DNA of 6,958 nucleotides from CAYZSU01 sp964480565 (GTDB lineage Bacteria > UBA10199 > 2-02-FULL-44-16 > JAAZCA01): NCBI GenBank assembly GCA_964480565.1, contig CAYZSU010000099.1, positions 1 through 6,958 of the forward strand, written 5' to 3'. The notes under the pieces were generated by a model. It did not search any database. It saw nothing but the letters and a program-made list of their open reading frames with translations, and was not told where the DNA came from. Positions within the stretch are counted from its first letter, which is position 1, and every line of letters starts with the position of its first letter. A program made the translations under genes and the position numbers. Below, piece after piece: positions 1 to 5,840 of this stretch.

Positions 1-19
1 CAAATGATAGTCGGCGTTA

Positions 20-56
20 TGCCTGTAACCTCATGTAGTCTAATAGAGGTTAGGCA
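20..56. repeat. Imperfect hairpin at the outer side of repeat copy 1
   Basis: The left arm TGCCT-GT-AACCTC (20-32) pairs with GAGGTTAGGCA (46-56) if the GT at 25-26 is bulged, leaving a 13-nt loop. It touches the dispersed repeat that begins near 51. It may belong to the end of that element or to a structured end of a gene lying left of the window. No U-run follows, so it is not called a terminator. Confidence 0.4.
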
Positions 57-116
57 ATCTGGGTATTTTTAAACAACCTCTTAAAATTGCTATTTTTCAC
101 CAGTACCAAAATAGGG
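51..116 (+). repeat. Dispersed repeat, copy 1 (plus orientation)
   Basis: This stretch matches the reverse complement of 5476-5534 and, in direct orientation, 5841-5906. Shared landmarks in order are AATCTGGG, a core G(C/T)ATTTTT(G/A)AACA, then TAAAAT(T/A)GCTATTTTTCACC and AGT(A/C)CC followed by an A/T-rich end and AGG. The longest gap-free match to copy 2 is GCTATTTTTCACCAGT. It lies about 145 bp upstream of the DUF4143 ATPase gene and points towards it. No coding capacity is evident. It could be the end of a degenerate insertion sequence, a MITE, or a shared 5' regulatory module; the sequence alone does not decide. Confidence 0.7.
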
Positions 117-205
117 TTTTATGGATTGTCTGATTATCTTCTCGTTATGTGTTTTACGGGGATGTAGGATTCATTATGAAAAAGGACTGATATCGGGGAA
201 TGTCA

Positions 206-231
206 ATTTTCCGAGGTATATCTCGGAAAAT
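206..231. promoter_or_regulatory. 26-bp palindrome upstream of the ATPase gene (candidate operator or element end)
   Basis: The arms ATTTTCCGAG (206-215) and CTCGGAAAAT (222-231) are exact reverse complements. The centre G-TATA-T is also symmetric except for one G/T pair, so 24 of 26 positions obey dyad symmetry. It ends 3 bp before a candidate -35 box, where a dimeric regulator could bind. Its right half is repeated in inverted orientation just after the ATPase gene at 1429-1444, so it could instead be a terminal repeat. Confidence 0.7.
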
Positions 232-234
232 CAA

Positions 235-263
235 TGTACATTTGTAAGATGTTGATATATAAT
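235..263 (+). promoter_or_regulatory. Candidate sigma-70-type promoter for the ATPase gene
   Basis: TGTACA (235-240, 4 of 6 matches to TTGACA) and a perfect TATAAT (258-263) are separated by 17 bp. The -10 box overlaps the first in-frame ATG at 262. A transcript would therefore start near 270, at or beside the second in-frame ATG (271). This would make the gene leaderless, in keeping with the absence of any Shine-Dalgarno sequence ahead of either ATG. Prediction only. Confidence 0.45.
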
Positions 264-1428
264 GATTTTTATGGATAGAATCCTTCCAATATCTCTTAAA
301 AAACAGTGGAATAATCCAAAGGGATTAATCCAAGTCTTTACTGGTCCGAGGCAGGTTGGAAAAACAACTGCTGCTATCACATTGATGGATGATGATATAT
401 CAATATATATTAGTGCAGACACTCCATTGCCGCCGACTGCAGATCTGATTGAGACGCATTGGAAAAAGGCCAGGCAGATCAATAGCCCTGAGCGAACATT
501 GATTTTAGATGAGATTCAAAAAATTCCTCGTTGGTCAGAAATTGTAAAATATCTATGGGATGAGGATCAGCGATATCATTTGCCGATGCGCGTATGTTTG
601 CTTGGCAGTTCATCCATCCTCATTGAAAAAGGGTTGTCTGAGAGCTTAACCGGCCGATTTGAAGTAAATTATTTTCCACATTGGACATATACAGAATGTT
701 GCCAATGTTTCAATATTACATTGAATGACTATAGTATGGTTGGTGGCTACCCTAAGTCCTATGATTTTTTGAATGATAAGGCGCGTTTGGAAAATTATAT
801 TCAGCACAGTATTCTGGAGCCAACATTGGGGCGTGATATTTTAGCGCTTCATTCTGTGGATAAACCAGCATTGCTGCGTCAGTTATTCTGGTATGTATCC
901 CGGTTGCCCTCCCATATTGTGAGCTATGAGAAGATACTGGGGCACTTGCAAGGCAAGGGAAATTCAGCAACATTGGTGCATTATGCACGTTTGTTGGAGG
1001 ATGCTTTTTTACTTTGTTCGATTTCAAAATTTTCTCCCAAAGTACATCGAACAAAACGATCCATTCCTAAATGGATTATACCCAATCCCGGCTTGGTAGA
1101 CGCATCCATCAGACAAGCGGGTGCTACTAAATTTGTTTTTGAAAATATGGTTGGTGCGCATATTGCTAATATTCTATTTGGTCGAAAGGATTATGAACTT
1201 CAATATTGGCGTGAGGATAAATGGGAAGTGGATTTTATCATCACACATTATAATGAACCTGTTTTGGCAATTGAGGTGAAAAGCGGTCGCAATAAAAAAA
1301 TGCCGAATGTGGGTATGCTGGGGAAAAAGGGTTTAAGTTGTCCAATTATATTGATTACTCAGGACAATGTTGAATCATTTCTACATGCAATGTCCATTGA
1401 TGATATTCTATTATTTGCAAGCGAGTAA
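262..1428 (+). CDS. AAA ATPase with DUF4143 C-terminal domain
   Basis: A 388-residue protein built like the DUF4143 family of stand-alone P-loop ATPases. Walker A is G-P-R-Q-V-G-K-T-T (28-36). Walker B is T-L-I-L-D-E-I-Q (79-86), with D83 and E84 as the likely Mg-binding and catalytic acidic residues. L-L-G-S-S-S (113-118) sits where a sensor strand is expected, and L-T-G-R (129-132) follows. The C-terminal part contains E-V-D-F (D324) and then A-I-E-V-K-S-G (E338, K340), the D...ExK spacing of PD-(D/E)XK nuclease folds seen in this family. No signal peptide or membrane segment is visible, so it is probably cytoplasmic. Length is normal for the family and the frame is intact. The family's biological role is poorly known; defence or mobile-element links are possible but not shown here. 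The second ATG at 271 may be the real start, because TATAAT overlaps the first. No partner gene shares its strand nearby. Confidence 0.9.
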   Translation: MIFMDRILPISLKKQWNNPKGLIQVFTGPRQVGKTTAAITLMDDDISIYISADTPLPPTADLIETHWKKARQINSPERTLILDEIQKIPRWSEIVKYLWDEDQRYHLPMRVCLLGSSSILIEKGLSESLTGRFEVNYFPHWTYTECCQCFNITLNDYSMVGGYPKSYDFLNDKARLENYIQHSILEPTLGRDILALHSVDKPALLRQLFWYVSRLPSHIVSYEKILGHLQGKGNSATLVHYARLLEDAFLLCSISKFSPKVHRTKRSIPKWIIPNPGLVDASIRQAGATKFVFENMVGAHIANILFGRKDYELQYWREDKWEVDFIITHYNEPVLAIEVKSGRNKKMPNVGMLGKKGLSCPIILITQDNVESFLHAMSIDDILLFASE

Positions 1429-1444
1429 ATTTCCCGAGATATAC
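1427..1444. repeat. Inverted copy of the upstream palindrome half-site, overlapping the ATPase stop
   Basis: CCGAGATATAC (1434-1444) is the exact reverse complement of 216-226. Adding the adjacent A/T-rich bases gives 15 of 16 matches between 216-231 and the reverse complement of 1429-1444. The unit thus resembles a terminal inverted repeat around a 1.2-kb block containing only the ATPase gene. It begins inside the TAA stop codon. Unlike the upstream site, the second half of the palindrome is missing here (TAACC follows). Confidence 0.6.
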
Positions 1445-1482
1445 TAACCTTCCTTAATAAACTCTTATGTCTTTGACTGCCC

Positions 1483-1504
1483 TTGGGAACGTCCATTTTT
1501 GGTG
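1483..1504. repeat. Short repeat related to 5707-5728
   Basis: TTGGGAAC-(AC or GT)-CCAT-N-TT-N-GGTG occurs here and at 5707-5728, with 18 of 22 identities and all four differences being transitions. A weaker partial match (GGGAA-N-GTC-N-ATTTT, 13 of 15) lies at 196-210 on the other side of the ATPase gene. These may be decayed remnants of the repeat family that fills 5464-5910. The rest of 1429-1547 shows nothing else recognisable. Confidence 0.35.
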
Positions 1505-1547
1505 ACAAACCAGAAAATGCAATGAGGGCACTCCCATAACTCCCAAT

Positions 1548-1583
1548 ATAAAAAACCACCCAATCACTATTGACTGGGTGGTT
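1548..1583 (-). terminator. Rho-independent terminator of the regulator-lipoprotein operon
   Basis: Read on the minus strand, AACCACCCA (1583-1575) pairs exactly with TGGGTGGTT (1562-1554). The stem continues after one mismatch with a 3-bp TCA/TGA pairing around a 4-nt loop. A run of six T follows (complement of 1555-1550). This is a textbook intrinsic terminator about 35 bp after the lipoprotein stop codon. The A-run lies on the left, so it acts on minus-strand transcription; it could act only weakly on the ATPase transcript. Confidence 0.85.
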
Positions 1584-1617
1584 ACCATTCATCTGCATTT
1601 AGGGGGAGAAAATGCAA

Positions 1618-3192
1618 TTAATCAAAGGTGATATATCCATCAAAGAATTCTCTGAAATAACTTTCTACAGGTCTAGTCGTACCATCTTCCAATACAAATG
1701 GATCACCCGCTTCGATTGACATTTGATCTGCACTTGGTGGCGTTAAGAAGAAATTTCGTAAATCAATACGAATATTAGTGCGATGGGATAGACGTGTGTC
1801 ACCATCCTCAGCTGAGCGAATCAAATCATCGATTGTGTTGAATAATGAATCATGACCGTCACTGCCGGACAACTCATCGAATATATCCGATCGGTCACCA
1901 TCGATGATAATATTTCTAAGCGCTTCATCATATAGATGCAGTGCCTCTAAAAAACGCCTCCTGGATGATTGAATCAGCTCAGCATCAGTGAGTGTCAGGA
2001 AGGCTGTTTCATCCATTTGAACTTGATTTACTATCTCGCCAGTTCCATTTAAATCCGCGACAAGCTTTTCATGGTCAATATCACCATCTGTCATGACTTT
2101 ATGTAGCTCAATACCAAAGTCGTATGCGTCAATCCAATCAAGGAGTACGATCCAGTGCTTGATGGCAGCTAAGAATATCTTCACATCATTGTTTAGAATA
2201 AGCGTATCTCTGTTCATATAAAACAGTTCTTTAGGCATATAGAATGAGAAGTAATTTGCATTGGCTGCGATTTCTAAATTTGCTTCCATACTCAATAAGG
2301 AATTGCGCGTACCATAAACTTGGTCTTTGATCATATCAATTGTTGCACTATTGTCGATTACACGGTTGATCAGCTTTAAAAATTGATCATACGGTGTTAA
2401 ACTACCATATTCTCTTGTAAAACGGGCGAATGGTAATCGCGTATCCTGATAATGCCAGTTCGGATCATTGCGCGAAAACATTCCTTGAGCCCCTAATGTA
2501 TAATCCATATCAATCGCAGGTTCATTTACATATCCGAGTAATGTTGTGATTTCACTTGTTTCAGGTAAGGATAAAAGTTGAGCCATAAAACAACCAAATG
2601 CCAGCTGTGAATTGGCTGTGTCTTCTGTTAGCCCCTCACAAAATTGCTCTTCTGCCAACGCAATATCCCTGGATTCAAGTGCCACCATGCCAAGATCAAC
2701 GGCCTTAAATTCACTGGGATCATCCGATATCTCAGAAAATTTATACTCGATATCGACTGTTTCAAAATCAATTTTCAATCCAATATTGATGATATTATTG
2801 TCTTTATCCAGCGTAATAAAAATAGTGATGTGTTGATCATCTGAAAATTCAACATCAATGATCAAGGTGTCACCTTCTGTCGTAATGTCTGCAATTATGC
2901 TTTCAGATTCGGAAACATCTTTTAATATGCATTTCTCAGGAATTACGCATTTTCCGGCATTGGCTGTGGCAGGCGTGTGCTTGGTGACCAGCGCCTTTTC
3001 ACTATCAATGAGCTGAACCTCATAATAGTCTTTGGATGCGTTGCTGCTTGCATCATCAGATGATCCTCCAGGATACAATGTAATCTTCACATCAGCGATA
3101 TTTGGCGTGGGATTGCCTGCTTCAATGCCTTTGCCGCAGGATATGCTAAAGGCAAGTAAAACAAATAGTAAAAATGGGGTAAGCTTCTTCAT
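1618..3192 (-). CDS. Predicted lipoprotein of unknown function, partner of a TIGR02147-type regulator
   Basis: A 524-residue protein whose family I do not recognise. Residues 1-18 are a lipoprotein signal: M-K-K, a hydrophobic run, then F-S-I-S-C with C19 as the likely lipidated residue. Position -3 is Ser, so the lipobox is slightly atypical. Mature sequence begins C-G-K-G-I-E-A-G-N-P, resembling the G-x-E-x-G-N-P starts I associate with lipoproteins of Bdellovibrio-like bacteria. Residues about 30-155 are rich in alternating hydrophobic residues and probably form a beta domain, with Cys82 and Cys88. From about 163 the protein looks helical; 163-205 resembles a TPR-like pair of helices (A-L-E-S-R-D-I-A-L-A-E-E-Q-F then L-A-F-G-C-F-M-A-Q). 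It is acidic, with D-G-D and D-x-D stretches that could bind calcium. It is probably membrane-anchored in the periplasm. It lies 18 bp after the regulator stop and is probably co-transcribed with it. Confidence 0.8.
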   Translation of the reverse strand: MKKLTPFLLFVLLAFSISCGKGIEAGNPTPNIADVKITLYPGGSSDDASSNASKDYYEVQLIDSEKALVTKHTPATANAGKCVIPEKCILKDVSESESIIADITTEGDTLIIDVEFSDDQHITIFITLDKDNNIINIGLKIDFETVDIEYKFSEISDDPSEFKAVDLGMVALESRDIALAEEQFCEGLTEDTANSQLAFGCFMAQLLSLPETSEITTLLGYVNEPAIDMDYTLGAQGMFSRNDPNWHYQDTRLPFARFTREYGSLTPYDQFLKLINRVIDNSATIDMIKDQVYGTRNSLLSMEANLEIAANANYFSFYMPKELFYMNRDTLILNNDVKIFLAAIKHWIVLLDWIDAYDFGIELHKVMTDGDIDHEKLVADLNGTGEIVNQVQMDETAFLTLTDAELIQSSRRRFLEALHLYDEALRNIIIDGDRSDIFDELSGSDGHDSLFNTIDDLIRSAEDGDTRLSHRTNIRIDLRNFFLTPPSADQMSIEAGDPFVLEDGTTRPVESYFREFFDGYITFD

Positions 3193-3197
3193 GATTG

Positions 3198-3203
3198 TCT
3201 CCT
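3198..3203 (-). promoter_or_regulatory. Ribosome binding site of the lipoprotein gene
   Basis: AGGAGA lies 5 nt before the ATG (AGGAGA-CAATC-ATG on the minus strand), inside the 18-bp gap after the regulator gene. It fixes the start at 3192 and nearly duplicates the regulator's own site (GGAGA-CAAAC-ATG). Confidence 0.8.
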
Positions 3204-3210
3204 ATAATAT

Positions 3211-4062
3211 TTATTTGTGTTTATTTGTATTGTTGGGTTGGCTGATTAAAAATTGGCAGAAGTGAATATGTCCGACAATTTCCTTGGGGTCCTTTTCATT
3301 ATGTTCGATAATGGCATGAAGTGCCTTTCGAAATACTTGAATTTCCTTTTTGATGCGCTGAAATGTTTGATTGGACATGGCCGCTGTAATCGATGAGAAC
3401 TCCCTTTGATCCGCTTGGTCTTCTTGTACGGATCGCTTTGCAAGTTCATTCATCTGCATGTGAAAATTGGTCACGGCAATGGACGCGACTTCATCAGGTG
3501 TCGATATCATGGTATCATTTCGCTGATAATTGCCATCACTATCCTTATATAATAGCTTTAGATGGGTCAGTTCTTTAATGGCTTGTTTGACGTCGCGTAA
3601 GCTAACAGTTGGTTTGCATTGGGACTGAATCCACTTATCATCTTTTTTAGCGGATGTGGGTGTTAAGCGTACAATTTCCAAAATCGCAACATAATACCAA
3701 TGCGAGAACAGATTATACTGCGCGGTTTCCATGGGCTTTGCTTCAGAAAAATACTTGCTGCCCGCCAAACGCTGAAAATAGCGATCTTTTTCCTCATGTG
3801 TTTTGGCTTGATTAAATTTAACGAGCAATTCAAATAAACGAAATTCAATTTGGGAAAGTCCCAGTCCTTGGGCCACTTTATAGATGCTGCTATCTCCCAA
3901 ATTGCGTTTGCCATCCATGACTAGCTTCAAAAAGCCAGATGACGCAATGCCAGCCTTGCGATTAAATGACCGGTAAGAAAAGTGCGGGTTTTTTTGCTTG
4001 ATCGCAGTAAATCGATCTTTGATAAATTCGCGATAATCCGTATAGTCGGTGATTTGATTCAT
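3211..4062 (-). CDS. TIGR02147 / DUF4423-type transcriptional regulator
   Basis: A 283-residue protein counted from the ATG at 4062. The in-frame ATG at 4074 would add four residues, but the ribosome site GGAGA (4068-4072) is placed for the inner one. It matches the TIGR02147 pattern as I know it from Fibrobacter and Bdellovibrio: D-Y-R-E-F-I-K-D near the start, F-S-Y-R-S-F-N-R-K-A-G (28-38), G-K-R-N-L-G (51-56), L-V-K-F-N-Q-A-K-T (80-88) and H-W-Y-Y-V-A-I-L-E (121-129). Residues about 28-72 form a Cro/CI-like helix-turn-helix expected to bind DNA. The rest (DUF4423) is helical, likely for dimerisation or signal sensing. No membrane segment is seen, so it is cytoplasmic. The lipoprotein gene follows by 18 bp on the same strand, so control of that lipoprotein, and self-control, is the simplest inference; the ligand is unknown. 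Confidence 0.85.
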   Translation of the reverse strand: MNQITDYTDYREFIKDRFTAIKQKNPHFSYRSFNRKAGIASSGFLKLVMDGKRNLGDSSIYKVAQGLGLSQIEFRLFELLVKFNQAKTHEEKDRYFQRLAGSKYFSEAKPMETAQYNLFSHWYYVAILEIVRLTPTSAKKDDKWIQSQCKPTVSLRDVKQAIKELTHLKLLYKDSDGNYQRNDTMISTPDEVASIAVTNFHMQMNELAKRSVQEDQADQREFSSITAAMSNQTFQRIKKEIQVFRKALHAIIEHNEKDPKEIVGHIHFCQFLISQPNNTNKHK

Positions 4063-4067
4063 GTTTG

Positions 4068-4072
4068 TCTCC
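4068..4072 (-). promoter_or_regulatory. Ribosome binding site that decides the regulator start
   Basis: GGAGA sits 5 nt before the ATG at 4062 (minus strand). The upstream in-frame ATG at 4074 overlaps this site (A-T-G-G-A-G-A) and has no good Shine-Dalgarno of its own, so 4062 is preferred. Confidence 0.7.
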
Positions 4073-4074
4073 AT

Positions 4075-4263
4075 ACGCTGACTCTTGCATAGACTATCGG
4101 TTGGTTGCCAGGGAAAGTTGCTTTGAATTTGCGTTTATTGTTTTCTTTTGAAAACACCTTTGCTCAGTGATATATATAAATATTGTTATTTTTCAAGTGG
4201 TTAGCGTTGTATTGAGATGAGGTATGTATTTTGAAATAAAGGGATGTTGAAAACAATCGTTCT
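4075..4263 (-). promoter_or_regulatory. Fic-regulator intergenic region with candidate promoter and operator
   Basis: This AT-rich gap probably holds the promoter of the regulator-lipoprotein operon. On the minus strand TTGAAA (4196-4191) and TATATC (4174-4169) are 16 bp apart, giving a plausible but weak promoter and a leader of about 100 nt. Between it and the gene lies a perfect inverted repeat, GTTTTC-TTTT-GAAAAC (4140-4155), a possible operator. No terminator is evident behind the Fic gene, so read-through from fic is possible. Confidence 0.35.
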
Positions 4264-5463
4264 TTACGCGTTTGTAATCTTCTTTGATAACTGATAATTG
4301 CGGCTTCGTCCGTCGCCTTTTGCAATAATTAACTGCAATTTTATCAAATGATTGAAATCCTTTCTAGCTGTTTCATCAGAACACTTGTTTATTTTGTGAT
4401 ACTTTTTTGTGGTCATGGGCTCATTTGCTTTTAACATTATTTTAATTGCTTTGATCTGGCGTGGGTTTAGTTTCGAATAAGTGGTATTGGAAATAATTTC
4501 TTTGATATTGCTTATCTTTCGAAGCCTTTCGATTTCATTTTTTACGTCTATAATTTTTTCCAATAATGCTTCCATATAAAATATCAAAAAATATGTTAAA
4601 TCATGATCATGTGTGTCAACATCTTGAATGGCTTTGTAATAGCTTGGGCGTTTGTGGTCAAAGTAGCTTGATAGCGATATCATATTAATAAATTTAAAAC
4701 CGGAGTTAGCTAAAACGAAATTTGATAATGCCCTGGCTGTTCTGCCATTGCCATCATCAAATGGATGCACATGAACGAAATAGAGATGCGCGATTCCTGC
4801 TTTAATTAGAATATTTATATTTATGTCATTGTTCAGCCAGTTGGTGAATGTATCCATCATCGTATGAACTTTTTGAGCAGGCGGTCCTTCGTATACAACT
4901 TGGCCAAGGTTATTTAGAATGTATACAGGGCCATGTCGATACTGTCCCATGGTAATCGGATGATCATTGTGTGTATTTTCAGTCAATATATGCTGAAGCG
5001 TATATATTAATTCATGGGAAAGTGTAGTGCCTAGATGGTTTAGCACATACGTTAATGCCCTCTGATTGTTGCCAATCATTTGCAGGTTTTCATTGTCAGT
5101 ATATGCTGGTTCTTTTTTTATAAATCGAAGCGCATCATCTAATGAACTTTTAGCACCTTCTATATGACTTGAATAATAGGCTTCATGGTTAAGTGCCTTG
5201 GTTATGATTTTCTTTTCCTGAGTTTTATTGAGTGGGAGTGCGTCTAAAAATCCCTTTTGTTCTGAAATCCGTGTTATTAATTCAATAAGGTATGGGGTGA
5301 GTAGATATCGAAATGCGGTTCCATTTTTACTGATGAGCGATATCTGTTCGAATTTATGTTTCCATTTAATGCACTTATCCTTCCAGAGATTTTCTGAGTT
5401 TTTTGAGCGATGCTCTATAAAAAACTCTTTTTTTGTTGGATGGTCACCGTATTGATATCGCAT
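4264..5463 (-). CDS. Class II Fic domain protein (predicted AMP transferase) with C-terminal winged helix
   Basis: A 399-residue Fic protein. The catalytic motif H-P-F-D-D-G-N-G-R-T-A-R (233-244) has every residue expected for AMP transfer from ATP to a hydroxyl side chain: H233 as base, D237 for the metal, G238-N239-G240 and R241 for phosphates, and R244. The target-docking flap is near 180-195 (Y-I-L-N-N-L-G...V-Y-E-G-P-P). An inhibitory helix motif S-x-x-x-E-G (S98, E102, G103) lies N-terminal to the Fic core, which marks class II and predicts auto-inhibition by E102. Residues about 330-395 form a winged helix-turn-helix (L-N-P-R-Q-I-K...G-D-G-R-S-R-N-Y-Q-L), common in this Fic/DUF4172-like architecture and suggesting DNA binding. 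Length and frame are normal. No small antitoxin gene is adjacent, as expected for class II. The target protein cannot be read from sequence. The gene looks AT-rich, like accessory DNA. Confidence 0.92.
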   Translation of the reverse strand: MRYQYGDHPTKKEFFIEHRSKNSENLWKDKCIKWKHKFEQISLISKNGTAFRYLLTPYLIELITRISEQKGFLDALPLNKTQEKKIITKALNHEAYYSSHIEGAKSSLDDALRFIKKEPAYTDNENLQMIGNNQRALTYVLNHLGTTLSHELIYTLQHILTENTHNDHPITMGQYRHGPVYILNNLGQVVYEGPPAQKVHTMMDTFTNWLNNDININILIKAGIAHLYFVHVHPFDDGNGRTARALSNFVLANSGFKFINMISLSSYFDHKRPSYYKAIQDVDTHDHDLTYFLIFYMEALLEKIIDVKNEIERLRKISNIKEIISNTTYSKLNPRQIKAIKIMLKANEPMTTKKYHKINKCSDETARKDFNHLIKLQLIIAKGDGRSRNYQLSKKITNA

Positions 5464-5467
5464 AACA

Positions 5468-5473
5468 CTCCTT
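5468..5473 (-). promoter_or_regulatory. Ribosome binding site of fic, at the edge of repeat copy 2
   Basis: AAGGAG lies 4 nt before the fic ATG (AAGGAG-TGTT-ATG on the minus strand), fixing the start at 5463. It directly abuts the dispersed repeat (C-C-C-A-T then AAGGAG), so the repeat effectively forms the whole fic leader. Confidence 0.8.
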
Positions 5474-5475
5474 AT

Positions 5476-5534
5476 GGGACTGGTGAAAAATAGCTATTTT
5501 AGGGAGTGTTCAAAAATGCCCAGATTCTAGGCAG
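5476..5534 (-). repeat. Dispersed repeat, copy 2 (minus orientation)
   Basis: The reverse complement matches copy 1 (51-116): AATCTGGGCATTTTTGAACA, then CTCCC, TAAAATAGCTATTTTTCACC and AGTCCC. It contains a perfect 14-bp palindrome, AAAATAGCTATTTT (5487-5500), which is imperfect in the other copies. The repeat reaches to within 2-3 bp of the fic ribosome binding site, so it constitutes the fic leader and probably includes or displaces its promoter. Confidence 0.75.
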
Positions 5535-5591
5535 ACAACAAAATCAATGAAGGCGCATACATAAGAGTATGTAACTGAATTGAATTTGCTG
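5532..5591. repeat. Long imperfect hairpin
   Basis: CATAC (5556-5560) and GTATG (5567-5571) form an exact stem around ATAAGA. Outside it, 5532-5555 (CAGACAACAAAATCAATG...) and 5572-5591 (...CTGAATTGAATTTGCTG) are roughly complementary with several gaps. The result is an approximately 60-nt imperfect palindrome starting at the outer end of repeat copy 2. Function unknown; it may be a structured element end. Confidence 0.4.
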
Positions 5592-5594
5592 GAT

Positions 5595-5730
5595 AACACC
5601 GAAGATGGGTGTTTTTCAACACTCCCGTTAATCGCCAACTATTCGCCAATATTATAGGTGAGTAGTTGGCGATTGTCAAAAGGATATGTCGGCGGTTGAT
5701 ATAATCTTGGGAACACCCATCTTCGGTGTT
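5595..5730. repeat. 136-bp block bounded by perfect 19-bp inverted repeats
   Basis: AACACCGAAGATGGGTGTT (5595-5613) is the exact reverse complement of 5712-5730. Each arm can also fold alone (AACACC with GGTGTT around a 7-nt loop); the left one is followed by TTT and looks like a weak terminator. The left arm runs into GGGTGTTTTTCAACACTCCC (5607-5626), similar to the core of the dispersed repeat (GGGCATTTTTGAACACTCCC in copy 2), so it may be a fourth, partial copy. A third AACACCCAT occurs at 5742-5750. There is no reading frame inside, so the block resembles a MITE or a non-autonomous element. Confidence 0.6.
5630..5674. repeat. Perfect 12-bp inverted repeat nested inside the 5595-5730 block
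   Basis: AATCGCCAACTA (5630-5641) pairs exactly with TAGTTGGCGATT (5663-5674) around a 21-nt loop. The loop has an AATATT palindrome and partial further pairing (TCGCC with GGTGA), so nearly the whole 45 nt could fold into one cruciform or hairpin. TCGCCAA also occurs twice in the left half (5632-5638 and 5643-5649). No U-run follows either side, so it is not a standard terminator. Confidence 0.65.
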
Positions 5731-5840
5731 TCTCCACGTATAACACCCATTAAGTCCTCACGTACTTGCATTGTTGCTCGGTCCTAAGGGTAAAGTCGCT
5801 GATTATGCCGTAGAACCGTTAGTAATTCGATAGAAGCCAC

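Noticed and set aside
20..56. Integron attC-like site (GTTAGGC at 50-55 fits GTTRRRY)
   Set aside because: The facing half-site RYYYAAC is absent (TGTAAC instead), no second attC or integrase is present, and one 7-bp match is common by chance.
121..255. 44-codon open frame starting ATG after TAGGG, aligned with the position of the fic start relative to the repeat
   Set aside because: The peptide has no resemblance to Fic or any family I know, runs through the palindrome, and overlaps the promoter region; no coding support.
752..1054. Minus-strand open frame inside the ATPase gene, and similar antisense frames inside the other genes
   Set aside because: They lie wholly within well-supported genes, lack ribosome sites, and encode no recognisable domains.
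4264..5463. Fic-antitoxin (FicTA-type) two-gene toxin-antitoxin system
   Set aside because: No small antitoxin gene is next to fic, and the protein carries the inhibitory helix itself, as in class II.
5595..5616. Intrinsic terminator formed by the left 19-bp arm (AACACC...GGTGTT followed by TTT)
   Set aside because: No plus-strand gene ends nearby, the stem is only 6 bp and the T-run is short; the inverted-repeat pairing explains it better.
5779..5789. CGGTCCTAAGG, identical to part of the conserved 23S rRNA segment around the I-CeuI site
   Set aside because: The 11-base match does not extend on either side, so it is not an rRNA fragment.
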